This document shows, piece by piece, positions 18,774-28,332 of a DNA stretch of 64,000 nt. The translations under genes and the position numbers were made by a program. Each line of letters begins with the position of its first letter. Position 1 is the stretch's first letter. The stretch comes from Aquabacter sediminis. Lineage in GTDB: Bacteria > Pseudomonadota > Alphaproteobacteria > Rhizobiales > Xanthobacteraceae. The notes beneath the pieces were generated by a model. The model saw only the letters and a list, made by a program, of their open reading frames with translations, searched no databases and was not told the DNA's origin. Where the stretch lies: the NCBI RefSeq assembly GCF_028863665.1, contig NZ_JARBFX010000001.1:248001-312000 (forward strand), read 5' to 3'.

Positions 18774-21455
18774 TCAGGTATATGTTTTTTTCTCCACCGC
18801 CGCCGCGCAGAACTTGAAGTCCGGCACGCGGGTGGTGGGATCCAGTCGGTTCACCGTCAGTTCGTTCGCAGCCGCCTCGAAGAAGGACATGGCCATCCAC
18901 ACGACGCCCGGCCGCACCGCCCGATCGGGCATAGCGGCGAGATGCACCATCCCGCGGCGCGTGCGTACCTCCACTTCCCCTCCGACGGTCACGCCCAGCC
19001 GGGCGAGGTCGTCAGGATGCATGTGGGCCTGCGGCTCCGGGCTCAGGGCCTCCAGCACCGGCGAGCGGCGGGTCATGGTGCCCGTGTGCCAGTGTTCGCG
19101 CAGGCGGCCGGTCATCAGGATGAAGGGATAGTCGGCGTCCGTCATCTCGTCCGCACCACTCGCGTCGAGAGGCACGATGGCGGCCTTGGCCCCGCGGGGA
19201 AAATCATCGCCGAACAGGCTCTCGCCGGCGCCGGCTGGGCGCAAGGGGTAGCGCGCATGGTCGTCTTGGACCATCATCCGCCAGCTGAAGCCGGCAAGGG
19301 TGGGCAGTTCCTGCGCCATGTCCTCGAACAGGCTCTCCACAGTCAGATTTGCCCACGATAGGCCGAGGCGCGCGCCGATGTCGCGAATGATGCGCCAGTC
19401 CGGTCGCGCGCCGCCGGGCAGGGGCAGCGCCGGTGCGATGCGTTGCACCAGTCGGTCGGTATTGGTCACGGTACCCGCCCGCTCCGCCAGCGCCGCTGCG
19501 GGCAGGATCACATCGGCGAAGGCCGCGGTCTCGGTGGGGAAGATATCCTGCACCACCAGATGCTCCAGGCAGGCCAGCCCGGCGCGGGTGACGGCGAGGT
19601 CCGGGTTGGCCATGGCCGGGTTGCCACCCACCACATAGAGCCCGCGCACCGCCCCTCGACGGGCCGCATCGAACATTTCCACCACCGTGTGACCTGCCTG
19701 CGCAAGCGGCCGGTAGCCGGGGAGATAGTTGGGCAACAGGCCGGCGTCGCAGGAGCCCTGCACGTTGTTCTGCCCGCGCAGGGGATGGAGGCCCGCGCCG
19801 GGACGACCCACCTGCCCGCACACGAGAGCGAGGGCGATGACGGCCCGGATGTTGTCCGCGCCGAAGGCGTGCTGCGAGGCACCCATGCCCCAGAAGGTCA
19901 TGGCCGCGCGCGTCCCGGCGAACAGGCGGGCGGCGGCCACGATGTCCTGCGCCGGAACGCCCGTGAGGCCGGCCGCCATCTCCGGCGTGAAAGGTGCGAC
20001 CCGCGCGCGCAGCGCCTCGAAGCCCTCCAGCCGCCCAGAGACGAAATCCCGGTCGTGGAGCCCCTCCTCAATCACCACGCGCGTCATGGCGGAGAGCAGG
20101 GCCACATCCGTCCCCGGGGCCGTCCTGAGGTGATGGGTGGCGAACCGCGACAGGGCCTGAATGCCGGGATCCACCAGGATGAGCTTCGTCCCACGCCGAA
20201 AGGCATTCTTCATGAAGGAGGCGGCCACCGGATGGTTGCTGTCCGGGTTGCTGCCCACCATCAGCACCACCTCGGCGCAGGCGATCTCCTCGATGGGGGC
20301 GGTCACGGCGGCGAAGCCGGTGGCCTCCGCCAGCGGCGGCACCGAGGCGCACAAGCGTGTGCAGTGGTCAACATGGGGGGTGCCCAAGCCCATGCGTGCG
20401 AGTTTCTGCAGGAGATAGGCATCTTCGTTCGAACCCTTTGCCGACCCTAGCACCGCCAGAGATCCGGGGCCGTGCGCCGCGCGCAACCGGGCGAAGCCAC
20501 GAGCGGCGGTGTCCAGCGCCTCGTCCCAGTCAACGGGACGGAACAGGTCCAGCACCGCGGCGCCGCGCAGGGCGAGGGCCGGATCCTTGGGCGCATCCGC
20601 CCGGCGCACCAGGGGCACGGTGAGGCGATCCGGATGCCTCAGGTAGGAAAAGCCGAAGCGGCCCTTGACACACAACCGACCGCGGTTCGCCGGGCCGTCG
20701 GCACCTTCCGCCCACGCCACCTCGTCGTCGACCATATGCAGGGTGACCCGGCAGCCGACGCTGCAGAAGGGGCAGACCGTTTCGCCCTTGGCCGTCACCG
20801 CGGTCCGTCCACCGGCCCGCTCCAGCGCCTTGGGCGCCAGCGCGCCGGTGGGGCAGAGCTGGGCGCATTCCCCGCAGGAGGCGCAGTTGCTCTCCCCCAT
20901 GGCCATCCCGGCATCGAATGTCACGTGGATGCCGTCGCCTCGCCCGGCGAGGGCGATGACCCCATTCACCTGCACGTCACGGCATCCCGCCCGGCACTTG
21001 CCGCAGCGGATGCACGCCTCCGGGTCGAGGACAATGGCGGGGTGGCTGGCATCCGCGGGACGGCCTGCCGCCCGGTGGCCGAAGCGATCGGGATCGGCTC
21101 CGGTGCGCGCGACGAGATCGAGGAACGGCGTGTCGGGGTGGCGCGCCTTCGCCGCGGCGCTCATCTCGGAGGCGAGCAGGCTGACCGCGAGCCGCCGCAC
21201 CCGCGCGGCGCGCGGCGTGTCGGTGCGCACGGCGAGTCCGGTCCGGACCCTGTGGCGGCAGGCAGGAACCAACTCGGCTTCGCCCTCCACCTCCACCAGG
21301 CAGGTGCGACAGCTGCCCATGGGCGCGAAGCCATCGCGCGTAGAAGCGCACAGGTGAGGTAGGTCGAGTCCGGCGGCGGTGGCCGCCTGCAGCAGGCTCT
21401 GCCCGTCCTGCGCGGCAACGGGCTGGCCGTCGATGGTGAAGTTGATGAGGCTCAT
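18774..21455 (-). CDS. NAD-linked formate dehydrogenase-like molybdenum subunit, lacks catalytic His
   Basis: This 893-residue protein has FdsA/FdhA architecture. It has an N-terminal [2Fe-2S] site (C36, C49, C52, C66), two ferredoxin [4Fe-4S] sites (C148/151/154/158 and C191/194/197/201), another cluster (C228, C231, C235, C262) and the bis-MGD catalytic domain. The Mo ligand cysteine is C369 in DHCTRLCASVPPLAE, and the catalytic arginine is R560 in HPLRGQNNVQG. In formate dehydrogenases the Mo cysteine or selenocysteine is followed by histidine (LCH or VUH); here it is alanine and the loop is about two residues shorter. Family membership is certain, but formate as substrate is doubtful. It overlaps the diaphorase gene by 4 bp at the end of the HtxB-type transporter operon, so hypophosphite or phosphite is the inferred substrate. 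Confidence 0.9.
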   Translation of the reverse strand: MSLINFTIDGQPVAAQDGQSLLQAATAAGLDLPHLCASTRDGFAPMGSCRTCLVEVEGEAELVPACRHRVRTGLAVRTDTPRAARVRRLAVSLLASEMSAAAKARHPDTPFLDLVARTGADPDRFGHRAAGRPADASHPAIVLDPEACIRCGKCRAGCRDVQVNGVIALAGRGDGIHVTFDAGMAMGESNCASCGECAQLCPTGALAPKALERAGGRTAVTAKGETVCPFCSVGCRVTLHMVDDEVAWAEGADGPANRGRLCVKGRFGFSYLRHPDRLTVPLVRRADAPKDPALALRGAAVLDLFRPVDWDEALDTAARGFARLRAAHGPGSLAVLGSAKGSNEDAYLLQKLARMGLGTPHVDHCTRLCASVPPLAEATGFAAVTAPIEEIACAEVVLMVGSNPDSNHPVAASFMKNAFRRGTKLILVDPGIQALSRFATHHLRTAPGTDVALLSAMTRVVIEEGLHDRDFVSGRLEGFEALRARVAPFTPEMAAGLTGVPAQDIVAAARLFAGTRAAMTFWGMGASQHAFGADNIRAVIALALVCGQVGRPGAGLHPLRGQNNVQGSCDAGLLPNYLPGYRPLAQAGHTVVEMFDAARRGAVRGLYVVGGNPAMANPDLAVTRAGLACLEHLVVQDIFPTETAAFADVILPAAALAERAGTVTNTDRLVQRIAPALPLPGGARPDWRIIRDIGARLGLSWANLTVESLFEDMAQELPTLAGFSWRMMVQDDHARYPLRPAGAGESLFGDDFPRGAKAAIVPLDASGADEMTDADYPFILMTGRLREHWHTGTMTRRSPVLEALSPEPQAHMHPDDLARLGVTVGGEVEVRTRRGMVHLAAMPDRAVRPGVVWMAMSFFEAAANELTVNRLDPTTRVPDFKFCAAAVEKKTYT

Positions 21456-22945
21456 GCGCTAACACCGCGGCCGGGGATGGACAGCCGCCCGAGGAAGCGG
21501 CCCGCATTGCGCCCGAGCGCGCACAGGGAGGCTTCGCCCATGACCGCTGCGAGGTCTTCGAGAAGATGCTGATCCAGCGGGCCCGGCGCAGCCAGGGCGC
21601 GCGAGGCGTGCGCGGTGCCGATGCGGCAGGGCCCACACTGGCCACAGCTCTCCCGTGCCAGATAGGCCGCCATGCGGGCGGCAATGGCGCGCGGCTCGTC
21701 TGTCGCGCCGAACACGATCGCCCCGCCCGTGCCGAGGCGCAGCCCTTCGTCCAGCAGATCGGCAAGCGGCCTGTAGCAGTCTGCGGCGCTCACCAGCGCC
21801 CCCGCCGATCCGCCGATCACCATGCCGCCGAGGGCATGGCCGTCCTGCATTCCACCGGCGATCTCCACCAGGTCGGCGAGGCGCAACAGACCGCGCATCG
21901 GCTTCGGCCCCGGTGCGCACACCCGGCCCGAGACGCTGAACAGCCGAACCTCGGGATCCAGGAGGGCCGAGGCAGGCGAGCCCAGCGTGCCGCCCCACGC
22001 TGCAGTGACGCGATAGAAGGTCTCCACGTTGTGCAGCAAGGTGGGCCGGCCGAGATAGCCGCAGGCGGTGGGAAAGGGCGGGCGCTCGACAGGGCGGGCC
22101 GGGCGTCCCTCGAGGCTCGCGATGAGCGCCGTTTCCTCGCCGCAGATGAAAGCACCACCGCTGCGCCGCAGCTCCAGGGCGAGGCCCTCCGCGAGGCCGG
22201 CCCCCGCCACCTCCATCAGCGCTTGACGCAGGATGGCGTGGATGGGGACGTAGTCGTCGCGCACGTAGAGGAACACCTGGTCCGCGCCTATCACCCGCGC
22301 GGCCACCAGGGCCGCCTCGATCACGCCGTGCGGGTCGTTCTCCAGGATGAAGCGGTCCTTGAAGATGGCAAGCTCGCCCTCGTCGCCGTTCACGATGACC
22401 ACCGGCGTGCCGCCGGCAGCGATCACCTGCCGCCACTTCTCCGCCACCGGGAAGCCGACGCCCGCCCGCCCCACCGCCTGGTGCACCGACAGCCGCTCCA
22501 ACATCTGCGCCGCCGCGCCGGGATCGGCCATGATGCGGCCGAGCTGCCCGTAGCCCCCTGCCGCCCGGTAGGCCGCGAAGGAGCGCGGAACGGGTTCGGG
22601 GCGGGGCCCGTCACAACGGTTGCGGCACACTCCGGCGCCGAGCGCGCCGTGCAGCAGGCCGCACACCAGATCGCCGCAGCCGTCGGCGGCATAGGGCGTG
22701 GTGGCGGCGTAGTTCACCGCCGGAAATGCGGTGGCCACCTCGTATGCCTCGGAGGGGAACAGGCGCAGGCGCTCGGCCAGCGCCAGAAGCCCGGCCTGAG
22801 AGATGCCGATCCCGCCCTTGGCGTCGCGGACCTCCAGCAGGATTTCCAGAAGCCGGCCGCGATCATCGCCGCGGGCAAGCACGGTGGCGATCGCGGCCCA
22901 TTCTGCGGTGTCAGCGGGCGTCGCGGTCTCAGGAACGGGCGGCAC
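21452..22945 (-). CDS. NuoE-NuoF-like diaphorase subunit (FdsG/FdsB-like fusion)
   Basis: This 497-residue protein should pass electrons from the molybdenum subunit to NAD+. Residues 1-112 resemble NuoE/FdsG and end in four cysteines (C90, C95, C107, C111) with CX4C and CX3C spacing for a [2Fe-2S] cluster. The link between the pairs is only 11 residues instead of about 35. Residues 150-420 are NuoF/FdsB-like with FMN and NADH binding elements (GRAGVGFPVAEKW, VNGDEGELAIFKDR, CGEETALIASLEG). A C-terminal [4Fe-4S] site uses C434, C437, C440 and C475. The gene overlaps both neighbours, the ATPase gene by 17 bp and the large subunit by 4 bp. Confidence 0.88.
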   Translation of the reverse strand: MPPVPETATPADTAEWAAIATVLARGDDRGRLLEILLEVRDAKGGIGISQAGLLALAERLRLFPSEAYEVATAFPAVNYAATTPYAADGCGDLVCGLLHGALGAGVCRNRCDGPRPEPVPRSFAAYRAAGGYGQLGRIMADPGAAAQMLERLSVHQAVGRAGVGFPVAEKWRQVIAAGGTPVVIVNGDEGELAIFKDRFILENDPHGVIEAALVAARVIGADQVFLYVRDDYVPIHAILRQALMEVAGAGLAEGLALELRRSGGAFICGEETALIASLEGRPARPVERPPFPTACGYLGRPTLLHNVETFYRVTAAWGGTLGSPASALLDPEVRLFSVSGRVCAPGPKPMRGLLRLADLVEIAGGMQDGHALGGMVIGGSAGALVSAADCYRPLADLLDEGLRLGTGGAIVFGATDEPRAIAARMAAYLARESCGQCGPCRIGTAHASRALAAPGPLDQHLLEDLAAVMGEASLCALGRNAGRFLGRLSIPGRGVSA

Positions 22946-23732
22946 GATACAGGTCCTCCCGCAGGCCGGGGGTGAAGGCGGCCGCCGGGCCGTCGAAGAA
23001 CAGGCGCCCCTGGCGCAGGGCGATGATGCGGTCGGCGTAGCGCACGGCGAGATCCACCTGATGCAGGCTGCACAACACCGAGAAGCCGCGCTCCCGCGCC
23101 GCCCGCTGCAGGATCTGCAGCACGTTCTCGGAGGATTCCGGATCGAGGCTGGATATGGGCTCGTCGGCGAGGATCAGTTCCGCCTGCTGGGCGAAGGCGC
23201 GGGCGATGGCGACCCGCTGCTGCTGCCCGCCGGAAAGACGCTCCGCGCGCTGATAGGCTTGGTCCATGAGGCCCACGCTGTCGAGGCAGGCGAGCGCCAA
23301 TTGCCGGTCCCGCGCGCGGAAGCGGCGCAGCAGCACCCGCCACAGGGGCGTCGTCGCGAGCCGGGCCGCCAGCACGTTGTCGATGGCGCTGAAGCGCTTT
23401 ACCAGATTGAACTGCTGAAACACGAACCCCACCTCCCGGCGCAGCGCCTCAAGGGCAGCGGGCTTCAGGGCAGTCACCTCGGTGCCGCGGATGGTGACGC
23501 TTCCGGCATCCGGCTCCACCAGGCGGGTCAGGCAGCGGAACAGGGTGGACTTGCCGCACCCGGAGGGGCCGAGCAGCACCACGAACTGGCCGGCAGGCAC
23601 GGTGCAGGAGACGCGATCCAGCACCACGCGACCGTCGAACGCCTTGCTCAGGTCGCGCACGACGATTGCGGCACCCTCCTCCTCGCCCAGGGAACGGTCG
23701 TGCGGCAGATGCGCAGGGGCGATGCTCTTCAT
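22929..23732 (-). CDS. phnC: Phosphonate/phosphite-type ABC transporter ATPase
   Basis: The 267-residue ATPase has Walker A GPSGCGKSTLFR, Q-loop QQFNLVKRF, signature LSGGQQQRVAIARAFAQ and Walker B LILADEPISSLDP. It fits the PhnC/PtxA/HtxD group that drives uptake of phosphonates, phosphite or hypophosphite. In the usual naming of the hypophosphite system it would be HtxD by position, since the order here is binding protein, permease, ATPase. Downstream genes are the molybdenum oxidoreductase subunits, which overlap it. A PhoB-controlled promoter would be expected for such an operon, but no convincing Pho box was recognised. Confidence 0.85.
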   Translation of the reverse strand: MKSIAPAHLPHDRSLGEEEGAAIVVRDLSKAFDGRVVLDRVSCTVPAGQFVVLLGPSGCGKSTLFRCLTRLVEPDAGSVTIRGTEVTALKPAALEALRREVGFVFQQFNLVKRFSAIDNVLAARLATTPLWRVLLRRFRARDRQLALACLDSVGLMDQAYQRAERLSGGQQQRVAIARAFAQQAELILADEPISSLDPESSENVLQILQRAARERGFSVLCSLHQVDLAVRYADRIIALRQGRLFFDGPAAAFTPGLREDLYRAARS

Positions 23733-23753
23733 CGGTCAACTCCCATGGGCCGC

Positions 23754-24635
23754 TCAGGCGCGGCTTTCGCCTTCGAAAAGGCGCGTCGGCGTGCCGGCGC
23801 GGGTGGCGGCGGTCTCGGGGCTCAGCACGAGACGGCGCAAGTGGGCGCTCAGGGTGTCGATGGCGATCACCATGGCGAGGATGACGCCCAGCACGGTGGC
23901 CAACTTAGGAAAGTCGAGCAGGTCGATGGAGTCCTTCAGCGTCTGGCCGATGCCGCCGGCACCGACGATGCCCAGCACCGTGGAGGCGCGCACGTTGAAC
24001 TCCCAGATGTAGAGGGTGACGGCGACGATGTTCGGCCACACGTCCGGCAGGAGGGCGTAGCGGAACGCGCGCACCGGGCCGGCACCGGTGAGCTCCAACG
24101 CCTCCACCGGGCCGCGATCGGCCGGCTCGATCACCTCAGTGAGCAGCTTGCCGAGGGCGCCCACCATGTTGAACATGACGGCCAGCACGCCAGTGAAAGG
24201 GCCGAACCCCACCGCCGCCACGAAGATGAGGGCGAATACCAGGATCTCGGTGCCGCGCAGCACCCCGAACACCGCCCGCACCAAACGATAGACCAGAAGA
24301 TTCGGCGTGGTGTTGCGCGCGGCAAGCGGCACCAGTGGGATGCACACGAGAAGGGCGCCGATGGTGCCCACCGTGGCCATGGCGAGGGTCTGGAATGCGT
24401 CGCGCAGCACCCGGTCGATATCCCGTACGTCCGGCGGAAACATCTGCTGGAACCAGGAGGCGATCTTCGGCAGCCCGTCCACGAGCTTCGCCAGGTCCAC
24501 CTTCGCCGCCGCGAAGCACATCCCGAGGAACAGGGTCACGGCGAGGAAGACGAGCCCCCGCCGCAGATTGTGCCACGTTAGTAGCGACCGGGCCGGCTCG
24601 ACGTAGCGTGTCTCCTCGAAGCTTGCGATGGTCAT
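23754..24635 (-). CDS. phnE: Phosphonate/phosphite-type ABC transporter permease
   Basis: The 293-residue inner-membrane protein has an N-terminal cytoplasmic segment, about six membrane helices and the PhnE-type landmarks GVLRGTEILVFALIFV and SITELTGAG-like VEALELTGAGPVRAFRYALLP, the coupling loop. It belongs to the PhnE/PtxC/HtxC permeases. It lies 21 bp before the ATPase gene and 96 bp after the binding-protein gene; the latter gap contains two strong hairpins. With its partners it should import a reduced phosphorus oxyanion, judged from the linked ptxD gene. Confidence 0.85.
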   Translation of the reverse strand: MTIASFEETRYVEPARSLLTWHNLRRGLVFLAVTLFLGMCFAAAKVDLAKLVDGLPKIASWFQQMFPPDVRDIDRVLRDAFQTLAMATVGTIGALLVCIPLVPLAARNTTPNLLVYRLVRAVFGVLRGTEILVFALIFVAAVGFGPFTGVLAVMFNMVGALGKLLTEVIEPADRGPVEALELTGAGPVRAFRYALLPDVWPNIVAVTLYIWEFNVRASTVLGIVGAGGIGQTLKDSIDLLDFPKLATVLGVILAMVIAIDTLSAHLRRLVLSPETAATRAGTPTRLFEGESRA

Positions 24636-24672
24636 GGACGGTCTCCCCTGGCTCGGCGCGCTATGAAACGGA

Positions 24673-24723
24673 CGCCCGGCTTCATGCCGGGCGCGACGTG
24701 GCCGGTGCCCGAAGGCACCGGCC
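24673..24723 (-). promoter_or_regulatory. Two hairpins between binding protein and permease genes
   Basis: On the coding strand the first stem is GGCCGGTGCC with a TTCG loop (24723-24700). The second is CGCCCGGC with an ATGAA loop (24693-24673). Both are perfect and neither is followed by a T-run. Such structures after a binding-protein gene often protect the upstream mRNA or reduce read-through, giving more binding protein than permease. Confidence 0.6.
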
Positions 24724-24731
24724 CGCGCGGA

Positions 24732-25628
<897 letters not shown>

Positions 25629-25870
25629 TTATGGCGTGCGCGCCGAGACGGCCCGCCGGCGGGGCTGCCGCACGATGCAACTCCGTGGGCGCCTTCTTGG
25701 CGGCAGATAGATTACATATCTCAATGAAAAATAGACAACAATTGCATTTCATTTTGATGACGCTGGCGGCGAAGAGGGCGCGCGGATGCGATTTTATCCA
25801 TATGTTTCCGACACAATATGAATGAGCTCACCAACGTGCGGGAAATGCCAATTAAATATGAAGTTGCAAC

Positions 25871-25895
25871 ATACATTCGTTTAATGCATACATTC
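25871..25895. promoter_or_regulatory. Direct repeat in the divergent htx/ptx promoter region
   Basis: ATACATTC occurs at 25871 and again at 25888, a 17-bp period, in an AT-rich island between the binding-protein gene and the LysR gene. The surrounding 326 bp (25614-25939) are otherwise without genes and must hold both promoters. The repeats are candidate LysR binding half-sites or part of a promoter; no Pho box with two clear CTGTCAT copies was seen. Confidence 0.4.
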
Positions 25896-25939
25896 CGGTG
25901 CAAGGGATGGAGCGGCTGTGGCCGCACAAGGGCGGGGGC

Positions 25940-26815
25940 ATGCGCATGCTGAATCTGTCTCAGGTTCAGACCTTTCTGGCGGTCATCGATGAGGGCGGCA
26001 TCCAGTCGGCAGCGGAGCGCCTTGCCTGCTCGCAGCCGGCCGTCTCGCAGCAGTTGCGCAAGCTCGAGGAGTTCGTCGGCGTGCCCCTCGTGGTGCGCAA
26101 CCGCAGCCGCGCGGTCCCCACCCGTGACGGCGAGTTGTTCCTGCCGAAGGCCCGCTCCCTCATAGCCAGCGCCGACCGTGCCCGCGCCGTCGTCTCCGAT
26201 CGCCGCCTGGTGGTGCATGCCAGCGGCAACGTAGGAGTCTATCTTGCGCCGCGCCTCATCGCCGTGTTCGAGCGCGACCTGGATCGGCCCGGCACGGTGG
26301 ACCTCGTCATCACCACCAACCGCCATGCGGTGGACGCCCTCATCGCCGGCGAGGCGGACATCGCTCTCACCGAATGGAGCGAGGACCACCCGGCCGTGGA
26401 ATGGCAGGGCTGGCGCCGAGAGAAGTTGGTGGTGATTGCCGGCCCCGACCATCCGCTCGCGAAGGAGCGCTGCATTCCGCGCCAGGCACTGCTCGACCAT
26501 CCCATCATCGGCGGCGAGCCCGGCACCGGCACCGGCCGGGCGCTCGCCGGCATGTTCGGGCCCGATGCTGGGCGCCTGCGCGTGGCACGCCAACTCGGCA
26601 GCACCGCCGCCGTGAAGGAGGCGGTCAAGACCGGGCTCGGCCTTTCCGTGGTGTTCGCCTATTCCGTGGCCGAGGAGGTGAAGGCCGGCACGCTCACCAT
26701 GCTGGAACTGGAGGAGGCCGACATCTTCAAGACCTTGTTCATCGGCCTCGGCCGCGAAAGCCCGCAATCCTCCATGGCCCGGCGCTTCGCCACCTTCTGC
26801 CTCGCCTCCGCTTGA
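25940..26815 (+). CDS. ptxE: LysR-family regulator of the reduced-phosphorus cluster
   Basis: The protein has a standard LysR winged helix (LNLSQVQTFLAVIDEGG, then ERLACSQPAVSQQLRKLEEFVG) and a periplasmic-binding-like effector domain. It is 26 bp upstream of ptxD on the same strand and divergent from the transporter operon. That matches the association of the LysR gene ptxE with ptxD in known phosphite clusters. I prefer the ATG at 25940, which has GGGCGGGGG just upstream and gives 291 residues; ATG 25907 or GTG 25898 would add a short non-conserved lead. It probably controls the cluster in response to reduced phosphorus or phosphate shortage, an inference from position. Confidence 0.82.
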   Translation: MRMLNLSQVQTFLAVIDEGGIQSAAERLACSQPAVSQQLRKLEEFVGVPLVVRNRSRAVPTRDGELFLPKARSLIASADRARAVVSDRRLVVHASGNVGVYLAPRLIAVFERDLDRPGTVDLVITTNRHAVDALIAGEADIALTEWSEDHPAVEWQGWRREKLVVIAGPDHPLAKERCIPRQALLDHPIIGGEPGTGTGRALAGMFGPDAGRLRVARQLGSTAAVKEAVKTGLGLSVVFAYSVAEEVKAGTLTMLELEEADIFKTLFIGLGRESPQSSMARRFATFCLASA

Positions 26816-26841
26816 TCCCACTCCTGCCGCAAGAGACATCC

Positions 26842-27837
26842 ATGGCTCGCAAGACCCTCGTCACCAACTGGGTCCACCCCGAGGTGCTAGATCTGCTTTC
26901 CACCCGCGGTGCGGTAGAGGCCAACACCACCCGCGAGCCGTGGCCGCGCGCGGAACTCCTGCGCCGCGCGCGCGACGCCGACGCCATCCTGGCCTTCATG
27001 ACGGACCACGTGGATGGCGCCTTCCTCGAAGCCTGCCCGGATCTGAAGGTCGTCGCCTGCGCCCTGAAGGGAGCAGACAATTTCGACATGGAGGCGTGCC
27101 GGGCGCGCGGCGTCGACGTGACCATCGTGCCCGACCTGCTCACCGCGCCCACCGCAGAACTCGCCGTCGGCCTCATGATCGCCCTCGGCCGCAATCTGCT
27201 CGCCGGCGACCGGCTGATCCGCCAGCACCCGTTCGCCGGCTGGCGGCCGGTACTCTACGGCATGGGGCTCGATGGGGCGGAGGTGGGCATCGTGGGCATG
27301 GGTGCCGTGGGCCAGGCCATCGCCCACCGCGTGCGGCCATTCCGCTGCCGCATCTCCTATTGCGACGCGCACCCGCTTTCTCCCGCCGCGGAGGATGCGC
27401 AGGGGCTCCTGCGGCGCGATCTGGCAGAGTTGCTGGCACGCAGTGACTATCTGGTGTTGGCGCTGCCATTGAACGCGGAGTCGCGCCACCTGATCGATGC
27501 GGCGGCGATCGCGGCCATGAAGCCGGGCGCGCTCCTCATCAACCCCGCCCGCGGATCGCTGGTGGACGAGGCGGCGGTCGCCAACGCCCTAGAGGCGAAC
27601 CATCTCGGCGGGTATGCGGCCGACGTGTTCGAGACGGAGGACTGGGCCCGGCCTGATCGGCCCGCCGGCGTCGAGCCGCGACTGCTCTCTCATGCCCGCA
27701 CGGTTCTGACCCCCCACATTGGCTCGGCGGTCGACAGCGTGCGGCGGGACATCGCCCTCGCCGCCGCTCGCAACATCCTGCGCCATCTGGACGGATTGCA
27801 GCGGGAGCCACCTTCGCACGATCGCTCTGCCGCCTGA
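26842..27837 (+). CDS. ptxD: NAD-dependent phosphite dehydrogenase
   Basis: The 331-residue enzyme oxidises phosphite to phosphate with NAD+. It is a D-2-hydroxyacid dehydrogenase-fold protein with the nucleotide motif VGIVGMGAVGQAIA. All residues I know from Pseudomonas stutzeri PtxD are present at identical positions: M53, K76, W134, Y139, R237, E266, H292 and R301. Characteristic strings VACALKGADNFD, VPDLLTAPTAELAVGL and GGYAADVFETEDWAR also match. An acidic D175 after the second strand, where PtxD has E175, points to NAD rather than NADP. It follows the LysR gene and starts at an ATG after AAGAGACA. It gives the cell phosphate from phosphite plus NADH. Confidence 0.95.
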   Translation: MARKTLVTNWVHPEVLDLLSTRGAVEANTTREPWPRAELLRRARDADAILAFMTDHVDGAFLEACPDLKVVACALKGADNFDMEACRARGVDVTIVPDLLTAPTAELAVGLMIALGRNLLAGDRLIRQHPFAGWRPVLYGMGLDGAEVGIVGMGAVGQAIAHRVRPFRCRISYCDAHPLSPAAEDAQGLLRRDLAELLARSDYLVLALPLNAESRHLIDAAAIAAMKPGALLINPARGSLVDEAAVANALEANHLGGYAADVFETEDWARPDRPAGVEPRLLSHARTVLTPHIGSAVDSVRRDIALAAARNILRHLDGLQREPPSHDRSAA

Positions 27838-28103
27838 CACGGCCCGTCGGTGGCCATCAAGCAATACCAGCGCGACAGCAGCCTTCAAAGCATCATCATG
27901 ACCAATGCGGAAATTGCGATCGCATCTTCAATCACCTCTTCAGCCGGGCCTTGCGCGAGGTGCGCGAAACCTCGAGCCCGTGATGTGCGTCGCCGTTGCG
28001 CGGCGTTGCCGCGCGATGACGGGTGGCGCTGCGATATGTGATGTCTCCGCGCCGCCCGCCATCGGTCATACCCTGCCATGCCGATCCTGCGCGGTGATGG
28101 GAT

Positions 28104-28331
28104 TCATGCCGTAGCTTCATGCTCGAACGCCTGCTTTCCCTTGTCGGCCCAGAGCGCCAACGCCTTGTCGCGTTCATCGCTTTGGAGCTTGTCGGCCGCC
28201 CAGAGCAGGGCGCCGTAGATGATGGCGCGATCATCGCAGGTCAGGTCCACGATCCCGGCTTTGACGACGAGACCGCCGAGTTCGATCAGATGCCGCGTGC
28301 GTTGGCGGCGTTCGACCTGCCAGGTTCGCAT
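28104..28331 (-). CDS. traD: Conjugal transfer protein TraD (Agrobacterium type)
   Basis: A 75-residue protein, MRTWQVERRQRTRHLIELGG followed by LVVKAGIVDL and ADKLQSDERDKAL. It matches the small TraD proteins of rhizobial and Ti-plasmid transfer regions, which have RKARTR-LIQLGGLV-type N-termini. Its ATG sits one base after the traC stop codon. TraD is a small accessory of the relaxosome with no defined catalytic activity. No TraG coupling-protein gene follows, unlike in Ti plasmids. Confidence 0.75.
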   Translation of the reverse strand: MRTWQVERRQRTRHLIELGGLVVKAGIVDLTCDDRAIIYGALLWAADKLQSDERDKALALWADKGKQAFEHEATA

Positions 28332-28332
28332 A

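Noticed and set aside
18774-21455. Plain annotation as formate dehydrogenase
   Set aside because: The His after the Mo cysteine is absent and the operon is for reduced phosphorus, so I kept the family name but not the substrate.
27838-28103. Left attachment site of the integrated element
   Set aside because: I searched by eye for a copy of the tRNA-Ser 3' end here and further left and found none; serine recombinases may leave only a very short core.
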